Part shown: positions 46,280-55,865 of the stretch, one piece after another
Layout: the number at the start of each line of letters is the position of its first letter
Position numbering within the stretch: the stretch's first letter is position 1
Source of the DNA: Lacihabitans sp. CS3-21
GTDB lineage: Bacteria > Bacteroidota > Bacteroidia > Cytophagales > Spirosomataceae
DNA: 64,000 nt
Direction: 5' to 3'
Assembly: GCF_024343675.1 (NCBI RefSeq)
Contig: NZ_RJUD01000005.1
Span: forward strand, 118,771 to 182,770
Position numbers and translations under genes: made by a program
The notes under the pieces: model-generated
What the model was told of the DNA's origin: nothing
The model's input: only the letters and a program-made list of their open reading frames with translations
The model's database searches: none

Positions 46280-47221
46280 TTACTTTTTAGATTTGTCTTT
46301 TCCGCCAAATAACGAGAAGTGAACGTATCTACGCGGGTTGCTCTTCATGTCCGACAAAAGCATGTTCAACGATGCGGCTGTTTTGTCTAAATTTACATAC
46401 AGAGAGTCATTTCCAGCCAATTTGCCCAGGGTTCCTTTACCCTCATTTATGCCATTCACAACGCCTTGTAGATCTTTAATAGTAGCATTTAAGCTATTGA
46501 CAGTCGAACCTAATTTAACTTGACTAAGTGAATCTGTGAAAGTTCCAGTTTTCTCCAAAATGGGCTTTAATTGGGCATCCAAACTTTTGGTTAGTGTATT
46601 GAGATTTTGAGTTAGCACTGCTGCATTGCCTGTTATGGCCGAAAGATTCTTTGAGTTATTGGCTATGATGCCATTAACACCAGCTGTAGAAGTTGTTGCA
46701 CTGGCCAAAAGGACCTTTAAAGCTTGTCCAGTTTGAGCAAATTCGCCAACTACTTTGGTAAGTGTAACGGTCAGGGAGTCAACGTTTTTCAAAGTTGGAT
46801 CAAGTTTACTTTGCATCATTTGCATCAATCCTGATTCTATTTCTCCTTTAAACTCTTGACCATCTTTTGCATTATCGCCTGGCCGAATTTTTAGTTTTAA
46901 TAATTTACCTCCAATCAATCCATCATCAGCCAACAATACAGTGGTGTTGTTGGTTAGTTTCACTTCTTTTTTTATTGCTAAAGTTACTTCAACTCTGTCT
47001 TTGTCATAATCGGGTTTCATGCCCAGCACTCTACCGACTACCACACCACTATATGTGATTGGATTGGAGACTTCCAAGCCCAATACGTCTTTATAATAAA
47101 CTTTGTAAGATTGTGTCGTAGAAAAGAGATCAGAACCTTTGAGGTAGCTAAACCCAAAATATAGTATTACGATTCCAATAAGACCCAACAATCCAACTTT
47201 AGCTTCTCTTTTAAAATTCAT
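46280..47221 (-). CDS. MlaD-family (MCE domain) lipid-transport protein
   Basis: The protein has 313 residues. A single N-terminal transmembrane anchor (LLGLIGIVILYFGFSYL) leads into an MCE domain (YKVYYKDVLGLEVSNPITYSGVVVGRV). A long helical region follows (160-290) that should form the lipid tunnel of the hexamer. The partner ATPase/permease (MlaEF) are not in this window. It lies just downstream of the amidase gene on the same strand. Confidence 0.88.
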   Translation of the reverse strand: MNFKREAKVGLLGLIGIVILYFGFSYLKGSDLFSTTQSYKVYYKDVLGLEVSNPITYSGVVVGRVLGMKPDYDKDRVEVTLAIKKEVKLTNNTTVLLADDGLIGGKLLKLKIRPGDNAKDGQEFKGEIESGLMQMMQSKLDPTLKNVDSLTVTLTKVVGEFAQTGQALKVLLASATTSTAGVNGIIANNSKNLSAITGNAAVLTQNLNTLTKSLDAQLKPILEKTGTFTDSLSQVKLGSTVNSLNATIKDLQGVVNGINEGKGTLGKLAGNDSLYVNLDKTAASLNMLLSDMKSNPRRYVHFSLFGGKDKSKK

Positions 47222-47272
47222 TTCTATTTTATTTTCTTTCCAGAACCTATTTGGCTCGCAATTTACAAATTA

Positions 47273-48055
47273 TTATTTTTCAATTTGATTTTTATACTCC
47301 TCAAATGCCCTAAAAATCGCTAAGGCTACTTTTTCTCTGCCACTCGTACTAGCCAATAAGTTCGAATCTTCGCTGTTTGTAAGGTATCCCGTTTCAACCA
47401 ATACGCTGGGCATGGTAGTTTCCCAGATAACAATAAATCCAGCCTGTTTTACACCTCTGCTTCTATGACCTACTTTGCTCATGTTTTTTTCAACTTTGGC
47501 TGCAAATTCCAAACTTTGATTCATGAATGCATTCTGATAGTTAGCAAGCATAATGTGTGCCAACGGAGAAGCTGGGTTATAGCCTTTATATGATTTTTTA
47601 TAGTTTTCTTCGTAAAGAATTACATTATTTTCATTTTTTGCCAAGTCTAAGTTCTCCTGTGTTTTGTGAAGCCCCATTACATAAGTCTCAGTACCTCTGA
47701 GGCTTTTGGAGTGTGGGTTAGCGTTGCAATGTATAGAGATAAACAAGTCGGCTTTGCTCTTGTTGGCTATGGCGGCTCTTTCATGTAGCGGCACAAAAAT
47801 ATCCTTATCTCTTGTGTAGATCACTCTCACATTAGGGAAATTCTCCTCTATTTTTTCGCCCAATTTAAGTGTGATATCCAATGCATATTTTTTTTCCTTA
47901 CCGTTACCAGTGCCAGGGTCTTTTCCGCCATGGCCAGCATCCAGCACAACAGTTTTTAATCCTCTTGCATAAAAATTATTTCTGGAGGTAAAGCCCAAGA
48001 AGATAGCTGCAGTGAACACCCACACCAAAGCTATTTTAAGATTTATTAACTTCAT
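47273..48055 (-). CDS. N-acetylmuramoyl-L-alanine amidase
   Basis: The protein has 260 residues of the Amidase_3 family, with an N-terminal membrane/signal helix. The zinc and catalytic residues are in VLDAGHGGKDPG (His), a Glu in the ERAAIANKSKADLFISIHCNAN segment (second His), and VLVETGYLTNSED (catalytic Glu). It cleaves the peptide from glycan in cell-wall peptidoglycan. Same strand and close spacing with the MlaD gene suggest an envelope operon. Confidence 0.9.
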   Translation of the reverse strand: MKLINLKIALVWVFTAAIFLGFTSRNNFYARGLKTVVLDAGHGGKDPGTGNGKEKKYALDITLKLGEKIEENFPNVRVIYTRDKDIFVPLHERAAIANKSKADLFISIHCNANPHSKSLRGTETYVMGLHKTQENLDLAKNENNVILYEENYKKSYKGYNPASPLAHIMLANYQNAFMNQSLEFAAKVEKNMSKVGHRSRGVKQAGFIVIWETTMPSVLVETGYLTNSEDSNLLASTSGREKVALAIFRAFEEYKNQIEK

Positions 48056-48124
48056 TTTTCAGGAAAACATTAAAATCTATATCTTTTTATTAAGATATAA
48101 TCGTTTTTAGATACACTTTCTACT

Positions 48125-48146
48125 TAATTTTGTCATTACAAAATTA
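48125..48146. promoter_or_regulatory. Face-to-face -7 motifs in an inverted repeat
   Basis: TAATTTTG and CAAAATTA are perfect arms six bases apart, so each strand carries a TAnnTTTG element. They lie between the divergent amidase and lptD genes and could be overlapping promoters or an operator. Confidence 0.45.
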
Positions 48147-48257
48147 GTGTTTTTGTTAGAACATAAAAAAAATATAAATATTGTGCAATTTTCTATCGCA
48201 ATTGGCCAAGTTACTGCCTGATTTTATTTGAAAATCAATTAGAAAAATCGAAATACT

Positions 48258-51200
48258 TTGAATTTAAGACTTTATTTGATTTGTTTTTTTTGTTTTTGGG
48301 CATTCAATGTAGTTGCTCAAAGGCCCACTTTACCCGCAATAGGTGGAGGTGGAGGCAGAACTTTTGGGAGTCCAACAAGTACACAAAGTCAATTTCCTAA
48401 AAACCAAAATACGCAGAATGCGAATATTAGTCGTCAGCCTTCAAAATCAGCTGCAAAAAAGAATAAAGTCGTCAGAGATTCACTTTCTATAGTTATTCCA
48501 GATTCTTTAAAAAGCTTAGAAAATCAGTTGGAAACTACTGTAGAAACTTTTTCTTCTGACTCCACCATTCTCGACATTGAAACGCAACGTTATCATTTGT
48601 ACGGAAATGCTCAAGTGGTTTATGGAGAAATTGAACTCAAAGCTGATTACATCATGCTTGATTGGGGCAGGAGCGAGGTTTATGCCCACGGGATGCCAGA
48701 CACCACCAAAAAATCAGGGCCTCCAGTCAAAGGTAAACCTGTTTTTACAGATGGTGGAGAAACGTTTAATTCGGATACTATTAGATATAATTTTAAATCT
48801 AAAAAGGCCTTAGTTAGTAAAATTGTTACCGTGCAAGGAGATGGTTTTGTACAAGGGCAATTGGTTAAAAAAGATGCAGATGACAATATGTATCTTTCCA
48901 AAGCCAAGTACACCACTTGTGATTTGGCTGAGCCACATTTTCATATCGCGGCTAAAAAAATTAAACTGGTCAATAAAAAATCTTTGATTTCTGGGCCTTT
49001 TAATTTCGTACTTGCGGATATTCCTTTGCCTATTGGCCTTCCTTTTGGTTTTTTTCCAATACCCAAAAAACAAGAAATAGGCACTTCAGGATTTATAATG
49101 GGTTCTTATGGAGAGCAGCGGAGAGACAATAGGGGTTTGTACTTCAAAGATTTTGGATACTATCATGCCTTTAATGAATACCTCAGTTCTACACTGAAAG
49201 GCGAAATTTACACCTATGGAAGTTTTGGGGTTGGTTTGAATACCACCTATTCTAAAAAATATAAATACAATGGTGATTTTAATGTTCAGTTTAATCGTAA
49301 CATAGCCTATAGCAGTACAGGATTAGACACCACAAAATCCAATCAGTTTAATATCAGATGGTCCCATGCTCCGAGAAGTTTGCGGTCTGACAGAAGTTTC
49401 TCTTCTTCCATGGATATTGTTTCGAATGGCTTCAATAGAAATAACCGTAGCTCTGCCGATGTTCAAAATCTTACCAAGAATAATTTTGGAGGTACAGTAA
49501 ACTACATGAGAAATTTCGGCAGATTTGTAACTACCAATAGCTCGTTTAGAGTAGATCAATCTTCTAATTCTTTTAGGTCTTCTTTGGGCTATAGTTTTGG
49601 TATTAAACAGTTTAATCCGTTTATTCCAGAAAAAAAACAGATTGGTCGTTGGTATGAATCTTTCAGAGTAGGGCTTGATGTTAGTGGGGGTGTTTCTGTT
49701 ACCAATGCTCTTCAAAATAGATCCAATTCTTATACCGATTACAACATAGCTGGAGTGGATAACAAGCCGCTATCTACAACCCAACAAAGAAGAATTGAGG
49801 AGATTAGGAATTTGTTGGCTGATCCAAATGTTTCTACCGAATTAAAAGTTATTTATCAAAAAGAATTGTCAAAACTTGAGAGCCCAGTTTTAACCGATTG
49901 GGGCCAGATTTTGAAAAATAACGTCATAAATACTTCTTACACTGTGCCGATAGTGTTGCCCAATCTCAAAATTGCAAAATATCTAAATCTTACTCCAAGC
50001 CTTTCTTATAGAGGAGATATTTATACTAAGGAGTTGAACTATACATTTGTAAATCCGACTTCAGGCATACAAACTGTTACAAAAAGCAATGGGAAAGTGG
50101 TAAACGTTGGGGTAAACCCTGCTGCTGATTCTATCAAAAATGAGTATTTAGCCAATGGAGATTTGAATGTCACACTCAATCAAAACAGTGGTGGTGTAGT
50201 AGTGGTAGATACCATTTCTCGTCCGAGTTTTGGCCAAACCTATTCTTTTGGTACAAGTTTAAATACCCGTATGTATGGCATGTACAGGTTCAGCGGGAAA
50301 GGTAAAGTGCAAGCCATAAGACATACCATTGTGCCTTCCATAAACTTAAATTATACACCCACCAGTGAGGGACAATACGCCTCGAAAGTTCAAATACGTT
50401 CGGATGATGTATATAGATTTTTACCAAGATTTCTCAATGGCGGAGGTTCTTCAGGATCGGCTTCTGGAAATATAGGTTTTAGTCTTACCAATCAATTAGA
50501 AGCAAAAATCAAGAATAATTCGGACACTTCTGAAAACGTATTTGAGAAAATATCCCTCCTGGATAACTTGAATATTGGTGGAGGTTATAACTTATTAGCG
50601 AAGAAAGAATTGGGTGAATTTGCTTTGTCAAACATCAGCATTGGTACCAGTACTTCATTGTTTAAAAATCTGATCAGTATAAATGCCAACGGTTCGTTAG
50701 ATCCATATGCCTATGAGCCCGACAAATTGGTTACTTCTAACTTGGCGGGGGCCAGAATTCCTGTTTTCAAATGGAACTATAAACCCGAAGATGGAGTGGT
50801 AAAAGCCAATTATTTGAGTTCATTCAATTTTTCACTGAATACCAACCTTTCTCCCAAAACCTTTAAGAAAGGCGAAGCAGCTAAGACTACCATAAACGGC
50901 AAACAAGATCCAGCAAAGGAGGCTATGTCTAAAATTGTCCAAGCAAATCCCCTAGAATATGTAGATTTCAGTGTTCCATGGACCATGGGAATTAGTTATG
51001 CCTTCAACTATAACAAGCAAGGACTTTCGGAGGCGAGAGTTACACAGAGTATAAGCATAAATGGAGATTTTAGTTTAACGCCCAAATTTAAATTTACCTA
51101 TAATTCTGGTTGGGATTTCGAATTTAAACAAGTGACCCTAACCAATTTTGGAATTGTGAGAGAGTTACATTGCTGGAGTATGAGCATGAACTGGACTCCA

Positions 51201-51308
51201 ATTTCTGGTAGCAATATCCGCGGAGGTGGATTCTTCTTCACTATGCAGCCTAAGTCTTCTCTTCTTAAAGACTTGAAACTTACAAAACGTAGAGCAGGTA
51301 ATTTCTAA
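48258..51308 (+). CDS. lptD: LptD-like outer-membrane LPS assembly protein
   Basis: The protein has 1016 residues. After the signal peptide (ending NVVAQ) and a Gly/Ser/Asn-rich linker comes an OstA-like beta-jellyroll (STILDIETQRYHLYGNAQVVYGEIELKADYIMLDWGRSEVYAHG). A very large beta-barrel domain follows to the C-terminus. It inserts lipopolysaccharide into the outer leaflet. The start is TTG, the only start codon that gives the signal peptide; the nearest ATG lies far inside. This is the larger Bacteroidetes form of LptD. Confidence 0.88.
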   Translation: MNLRLYLICFFCFWAFNVVAQRPTLPAIGGGGGRTFGSPTSTQSQFPKNQNTQNANISRQPSKSAAKKNKVVRDSLSIVIPDSLKSLENQLETTVETFSSDSTILDIETQRYHLYGNAQVVYGEIELKADYIMLDWGRSEVYAHGMPDTTKKSGPPVKGKPVFTDGGETFNSDTIRYNFKSKKALVSKIVTVQGDGFVQGQLVKKDADDNMYLSKAKYTTCDLAEPHFHIAAKKIKLVNKKSLISGPFNFVLADIPLPIGLPFGFFPIPKKQEIGTSGFIMGSYGEQRRDNRGLYFKDFGYYHAFNEYLSSTLKGEIYTYGSFGVGLNTTYSKKYKYNGDFNVQFNRNIAYSSTGLDTTKSNQFNIRWSHAPRSLRSDRSFSSSMDIVSNGFNRNNRSSADVQNLTKNNFGGTVNYMRNFGRFVTTNSSFRVDQSSNSFRSSLGYSFGIKQFNPFIPEKKQIGRWYESFRVGLDVSGGVSVTNALQNRSNSYTDYNIAGVDNKPLSTTQQRRIEEIRNLLADPNVSTELKVIYQKELSKLESPVLTDWGQILKNNVINTSYTVPIVLPNLKIAKYLNLTPSLSYRGDIYTKELNYTFVNPTSGIQTVTKSNGKVVNVGVNPAADSIKNEYLANGDLNVTLNQNSGGVVVVDTISRPSFGQTYSFGTSLNTRMYGMYRFSGKGKVQAIRHTIVPSINLNYTPTSEGQYASKVQIRSDDVYRFLPRFLNGGGSSGSASGNIGFSLTNQLEAKIKNNSDTSENVFEKISLLDNLNIGGGYNLLAKKELGEFALSNISIGTSTSLFKNLISINANGSLDPYAYEPDKLVTSNLAGARIPVFKWNYKPEDGVVKANYLSSFNFSLNTNLSPKTFKKGEAAKTTINGKQDPAKEAMSKIVQANPLEYVDFSVPWTMGISYAFNYNKQGLSEARVTQSISINGDFSLTPKFKFTYNSGWDFEFKQVTLTNFGIVRELHCWSMSMNWTPISGSNIRGGGFFFTMQPKSSLLKDLKLTKRRAGNF

Positions 51309-51470
51309 ACAAAATGGAGAAAAAAAATCATTATATAGTTTTGTGATTTTATAATTAAATATTTGTATAAATAAATTATTATTGAAAAGTTAAACTAAAA
51401 TGATTCGTGTTTTACAGCTTAAAAGTTGTTTCTGCTACACATTAGGTTAAGGTTTATCACGCACAAAACA

Positions 51471-51500
51471 TAAAAAAAGAGAGACTGTCTGAGTCTCTCT
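51471..51500 (-). terminator. Terminator of the PfkB kinase gene
   Basis: AGAGAGACT and AGTCTCTCT pair around a five-base loop, followed on the minus strand by seven T. Confidence 0.8.
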
Positions 51501-51530
51501 CTTTAAATATTATGGATCTTTTCTAGATTA

Positions 51531-52451
51531 TCAATCTATTATTTCGAAGCTCGCCAATTGCACAAATTCCATAACTCTATTATTGATTTCTGTTGCAGAT
51601 AGGTACTGCATTCTTTCAGTTCCAAATTTCTCTACACAGAATGACGCCATGGCAGAGCCATAAATTATGGCTCTTTTCATGTTTTCAAAGCTCAAATCAT
51701 TGGTTTTGGCCAAATATCCAATAAAACCACCTGCAAAAGTATCTCCGGCACCAGTTGGGTCAAATACTTCTTCTAGTGGCAAAGCTGGGCAAAAGAATAT
51801 TCTATCTTCTTGAAATAATAAGGCTCCGTGTTCTCCTTTTTTGATGATTAAGGTTTTTGGTCCCATTGCCATGATGGACTTGGCAGCTCTTTTCAAAGAG
51901 TAATCTCCTGAAAGTTGTCTAGCTTCTGAGTCATTTATGGTCAAACAATCAATTTCAGCAATAACCTTTTTGAGGTCATCCATCATGATGTCCATCCAAA
52001 GGTTCATGGTATCCAGCATTACAAACTTGGGTCTGTTCCTGAGTTTTTTGAGTGTTTGGTATTGAATTTCCGGAACCATATTGCCCAACATTAGAAACTG
52101 TGTGTCTTGATATTTTTCTGGGATAAGTGGGTCCCAATTCTCAAAAACCCCCAATTGGGTGTCCAAAGTATCGCGGTTGTTCATGTCCTCATGATACTTT
52201 CCATGCCAGAAAAAAGTCTTACCGTTAGGGTCTATTACTAAACCCTCGGTATCTACACCATGCTCATTGAAAGTTTCAATCATCTCTTGTGGGAAATCTT
52301 CACCCACAATACCAACTAAATAGTTATTTTTAGTAAAATAAGAGGCTGTAAGTGTAATAAAGGTGGCTGCTCCTCCTACAATTTTATCTGTTTTGCCGAA
52401 TGGTGTTTCAAGTTTGTCGAATGCTACTGATCCTACAGTTAATAAGCTCAT
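51531..52451 (-). CDS. PfkB-family sugar/nucleoside kinase
   Basis: The protein has 306 residues. The ribokinase/PfkB fold is clear from GGAATFITLTASYF near the N-terminus and the catalytic DPTGAGDTFAGGFIGYLA motif (anion hole and Asp base). Sequence such as LDTMNLWMDIMMDDLKKVIAEIDCLTINDSEARQL is typical of Bacteroidetes members annotated simply as PfkB kinases. The sugar or nucleoside substrate cannot be read. Monocistronic with its own promoter and terminator. Confidence 0.88.
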   Translation of the reverse strand: MSLLTVGSVAFDKLETPFGKTDKIVGGAATFITLTASYFTKNNYLVGIVGEDFPQEMIETFNEHGVDTEGLVIDPNGKTFFWHGKYHEDMNNRDTLDTQLGVFENWDPLIPEKYQDTQFLMLGNMVPEIQYQTLKKLRNRPKFVMLDTMNLWMDIMMDDLKKVIAEIDCLTINDSEARQLSGDYSLKRAAKSIMAMGPKTLIIKKGEHGALLFQEDRIFFCPALPLEEVFDPTGAGDTFAGGFIGYLAKTNDLSFENMKRAIIYGSAMASFCVEKFGTERMQYLSATEINNRVMEFVQLASFEIID

Positions 52452-52467
52452 TTAATGTTTTTTTGTG

Positions 52468-52475
52468 CAAAATTA
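52468..52475 (-). promoter_or_regulatory. -7 element of the PfkB kinase gene
   Basis: The minus strand reads TAATTTTG followed by C, 16 bases before the ATG, implying a nearly leaderless mRNA. Confidence 0.5.
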
Positions 52476-52647
52476 TGCCCAAAAAATTAAAAAATCGATT
52501 ATTTTGAACGTTTCTGTAAAATAACCATGGATATATTTTTAATCTAAGGCAAAAAAAATTTACTTTGCATTGTATAATGGCATCCAGTTTGCCTATTATT
52601 ACATGTTTTTTTGTTTATTATTTAAAAATTGTATAAAATTTCTCACA

Positions 52648-54123
52648 ATGAAAAAGAGATTAAATTTTATCGTACTGAATGTTGCGATACTTTTAGCGTT
52701 AGGTATCTCATTCCAAAGTTTTTCTCAAACCCCTTGTAGTGCAGACCTTCATGCTGTGTTTGGAAACTCTTCCACTGATAAACCTGTAGTTTTGAATAGA
52801 CTGGGGACAAGTCCACAGTTTGGCGAGATTCCGAAACATACTGCCCAAGCAGCTTACAACCATTTAAAAACAGTCCACAAGAAAAACGCTCACGACAGTA
52901 AGTCTGAGATAGATAATTATCTTCGTGCCTTGGGTTACACAGGTTTGTTAGATCCAGAATTTGGACCTTCTAAAATCACTCCAGAATTTTTGCCAAAAGG
53001 TAAAATTGGTTGGATGGGTGCTTATGCTAGAGGTCACAAATACAAATGGTCAATTCTTGGAAGAGAATTTGAGACATTCAGAATCGCGTCTAAAGATGGA
53101 TCTTGTTATGCTTACATCATGAAAAAATGTGGAAATGCATTTTATGACCCATCTCCAAGAGAAGCTGCTCAAGCTGAGGCTGCTGCCTTAGCTTTCAAAA
53201 ACAAACCGAAAGTAGTTTGTGCTACTCAAACCATAAATTTCTCGGGTAACGGTAAAATCCAAGCCACTGATGTTTTGAATACTACGAAAAATCTTCCTGT
53301 GGTTGCTTCATACAATGGTAAAAGCCTTTGTTTAGGAGACTTTACTGTCCCTGTAAGACTGACTTACGAAATGACAGCTTCTGGAGAAGTTAATTATTCG
53401 AAGGTCGTTCAAGTTTGTGATTATGGTAATGGAGTGCCTGCTACTGCCAACATTAATATGCCTCTTTTGTTAAACTATAATTTGGCAAGTTCTGATGTCA
53501 GCATCGGCGATGATGGCAAAATGACCATGGTCATTAACAACAAGCAATACAAGGCATTGAAAAAGGTGTATAAGGCTTGTCCGACAGATGTGGCTTCATC
53601 CCCTGAAAATAAAACTATGACAGCCACTAAAGTAAACACAGCATCTGTAGCTTCCCCTGCCACGGTATTATCTGCAGCTGGAGATGGCAAGAATTGTGTA
53701 AAACAAACTTTAAATGTAGCTGGTAATGCAGTAAGAGAAGACATATCTTCAAAAACTTCTACGAACGAGGTTACTATTATTGGTATGTATGCAAAAACTG
53801 GTAAGTTACAAAAAGGAGAGACTGCCAATAAATATTTGTGTTTGGGTTCGTATAATGTACCTGCTAAGTCTGCATTGCAATATGCATTAAAAGGCAATAG
53901 CAATCTAAGCCATATTTTGGAAGTTTGTGATACTGGTAATGTAAATCCAAACGAGTCTTTAAATGCGGAGATGAAATTGACCAATAACTTTACCAAACAA
54001 GAAACTATGATTGGTGATTATGGTAGAATTTATCGCACACTTTCAAAGTCAGAGTACAAAAAACTTGGCAAAGTGTTCAAACGTTGTTGTAGCGACGGTA
54101 GCTCAAAATCTAAATGTTATTGA
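52648..54123 (+). CDS. Secreted protein with duplicated Cys-rich domain, function unknown
   Basis: The protein has 491 residues with a signal peptide (MKKRLNFIVLNVAILLALGISFQSFSQ), which is why this ATG was chosen over one 78 bases upstream. I do not recognise the family. Two related domains of about 120-130 residues follow a unique N-terminal part. Each has LCLG-x3-VP, VCD-x-GN, IGD-x-G and YKxLxKVxKxC in the same order (first about residues 190-310, second about 350-485), ending in a cysteine. No transmembrane segment beyond the signal. It has its own terminator and is not linked to its neighbours. Confidence 0.75.
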   Translation: MKKRLNFIVLNVAILLALGISFQSFSQTPCSADLHAVFGNSSTDKPVVLNRLGTSPQFGEIPKHTAQAAYNHLKTVHKKNAHDSKSEIDNYLRALGYTGLLDPEFGPSKITPEFLPKGKIGWMGAYARGHKYKWSILGREFETFRIASKDGSCYAYIMKKCGNAFYDPSPREAAQAEAAALAFKNKPKVVCATQTINFSGNGKIQATDVLNTTKNLPVVASYNGKSLCLGDFTVPVRLTYEMTASGEVNYSKVVQVCDYGNGVPATANINMPLLLNYNLASSDVSIGDDGKMTMVINNKQYKALKKVYKACPTDVASSPENKTMTATKVNTASVASPATVLSAAGDGKNCVKQTLNVAGNAVREDISSKTSTNEVTIIGMYAKTGKLQKGETANKYLCLGSYNVPAKSALQYALKGNSNLSHILEVCDTGNVNPNESLNAEMKLTNNFTKQETMIGDYGRIYRTLSKSEYKKLGKVFKRCCSDGSSKSKCY

Positions 54124-54128
54124 TAAAT

Positions 54129-54160
54129 AAAAAGCCTCAGAAATGAGGCTTTTTTGTTTT
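54129..54160 (+). terminator. Terminator with GAAA tetraloop
   Basis: AAAAAGCCTCA and TGAGGCTTTTT form an 11-pair stem capped by GAAA and continue into a T-rich stretch. Confidence 0.88.
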
Positions 54161-54193
54161 TTTGAATCGATTGTTATTATTTATTAGCTGAGT

Positions 54194-55546
54194 TTACTCT
54201 ACCTCAAAATTTAACAAATTTTCAAACGCTTGATGAACTTTTTCGAAATTGAAAGATTGAATTACGTTATTCATCATTTCTTTAATTTCAGGGTTACAAA
54301 GATTTCCTATGCTTCCTTCCAAGGTATGATTTAAGGTTTTGATTGGTTGGTAAGTACCAGCTTCTATTTCGCCACCAATAGCCCTGTAGGCATCTCTAAA
54401 TGGCATGCCTTCAATAACTTTCTTATTTACATTCTCGACGCTGAAGAGCAAGTCAAATTTAGAATCATCAAGCAAGTTTTCTTTGATTTTAAGATTCTTA
54501 ATCATAAATGTAGCGACACTGAGGGTTTCAGAGAAATCATCCAAAGCAGGCATAATGATTTCTTTTATGAGCTGCATTTCTCTGTGATATCCTGATGGGA
54601 GGTTAGTCTGAACAAACGCAATTTCCGAAGCTAAGCCTTTGAGTTTATTAGCTTTTCCACGAAGTATCTCCGCTACGTCGGGGTTCTTTTTATGTGGCAT
54701 AATACTGGAGCCTGTGGTCATTTCCTCTGGTAAGTTGATAAACCCAAAATTCTGACTGTTGTATAGACACACATCCATGGCCATTTTAGAGAGCGTATTT
54801 GCAAATACACCTAAAGCTTGTGCCATTAAGAACTCCATTTTGCCACGCGTCATCTGGGCATAAACCACATTGTAGTTGAGGTCGTCAAAGCCCAAAAGGT
54901 CTTTGGTAAGGTGTCTTTTTAATGGGAAATTTGAACCATAGCCAGCACCCGACCCAAGTGGATTTTTGTTAACAATTTTATAAACACTCTGTAGCGATAT
55001 TAAATCATCCACTAGGCTCTCTGCATAAGCACCAAACCAAAGACCAAAAGAAGAAGGCATGGCTATTTGTAAATGGGTGTAGCCCGGCAATAAATCATTT
55101 TTGTGAAGCTCACTCTTTTCTTGTAAAGCTTTAAACAAGTCTTCGGTCAGAAGGACTATCTCTTCAATCTTGTGGCGAAGATACATTTTCATGTCAACCA
55201 ACACTTGATCATTTCTCGATCTACCACTGTGAATTTTCTTTCCGATATCACCAATTTTTGTGGTTAAAATATATTCAATTTGAGAATGTACATCCTCAAT
55301 TCCCTCAATTATTTCAAATTTTCCTTGTTTTATATCTTCATTATATATAATCTTGCACTCCTGAAGAATACTTTTTAATTCTTGCTTCTCTAATAAATCG
55401 ATGCTGGTAAGCATAATTGCATGAGCCATCGATCCGAATAAATCAAAAGGTGCTAGGTTAATGTCGAGTTCGCGGTCTTTGCCGACTGTAAACTTGTCAA
55501 TTATTTCGTTTGTTTTTTTTGAATTTGCTTTTTGCCAGAGTTTCAC
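54194..55546 (-). CDS. argH: Argininosuccinate lyase
   Basis: This is the last enzyme of arginine synthesis, cleaving argininosuccinate to arginine and fumarate. The 450 residues carry the fumarase/ASL superfamily signature GSSIMPHKKNPD and the ASL-type EDVHSQIEYIL and HSGRSRNDQV. The start is a GTG giving MKLWQKANSKKTNEI, which matches usual ArgH N-termini; an upstream in-frame alternative would add 23 residues that do not look like ArgH. No other arg gene is in the window. Confidence 0.93.
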   Translation of the reverse strand: MKLWQKANSKKTNEIIDKFTVGKDRELDINLAPFDLFGSMAHAIMLTSIDLLEKQELKSILQECKIIYNEDIKQGKFEIIEGIEDVHSQIEYILTTKIGDIGKKIHSGRSRNDQVLVDMKMYLRHKIEEIVLLTEDLFKALQEKSELHKNDLLPGYTHLQIAMPSSFGLWFGAYAESLVDDLISLQSVYKIVNKNPLGSGAGYGSNFPLKRHLTKDLLGFDDLNYNVVYAQMTRGKMEFLMAQALGVFANTLSKMAMDVCLYNSQNFGFINLPEEMTTGSSIMPHKKNPDVAEILRGKANKLKGLASEIAFVQTNLPSGYHREMQLIKEIIMPALDDFSETLSVATFMIKNLKIKENLLDDSKFDLLFSVENVNKKVIEGMPFRDAYRAIGGEIEAGTYQPIKTLNHTLEGSIGNLCNPEIKEMMNNVIQSFNFEKVHQAFENLLNFEVE

Positions 55547-55865
55547 TTTTTTGAATCGATGTTTACGATTGCAAAGAAACGAAAAATTGTGACCAACTGA
55601 TAAATTGCCTGTCAAAAATACAAATTAGTAGACCAAAAAAATAATGTACCCAAGTAATCAGTTTTTTAGCATGGTTTTTGCAGTATATTACTAACAAACA
55701 AAAGGTGAATTCGTATAATATGTTGATTTACCGCGTGAAATAAAGGTTTTGGAATTTGAGTGTTTCTGAAAGTTGAGTGAAGATGGCGTGTATTTGAAGT
55801 TAGAATTTCAATAATTCGAATGACAAATTCTATGCCAAGTTTATAATTGAGTGAATCTATAAAGA

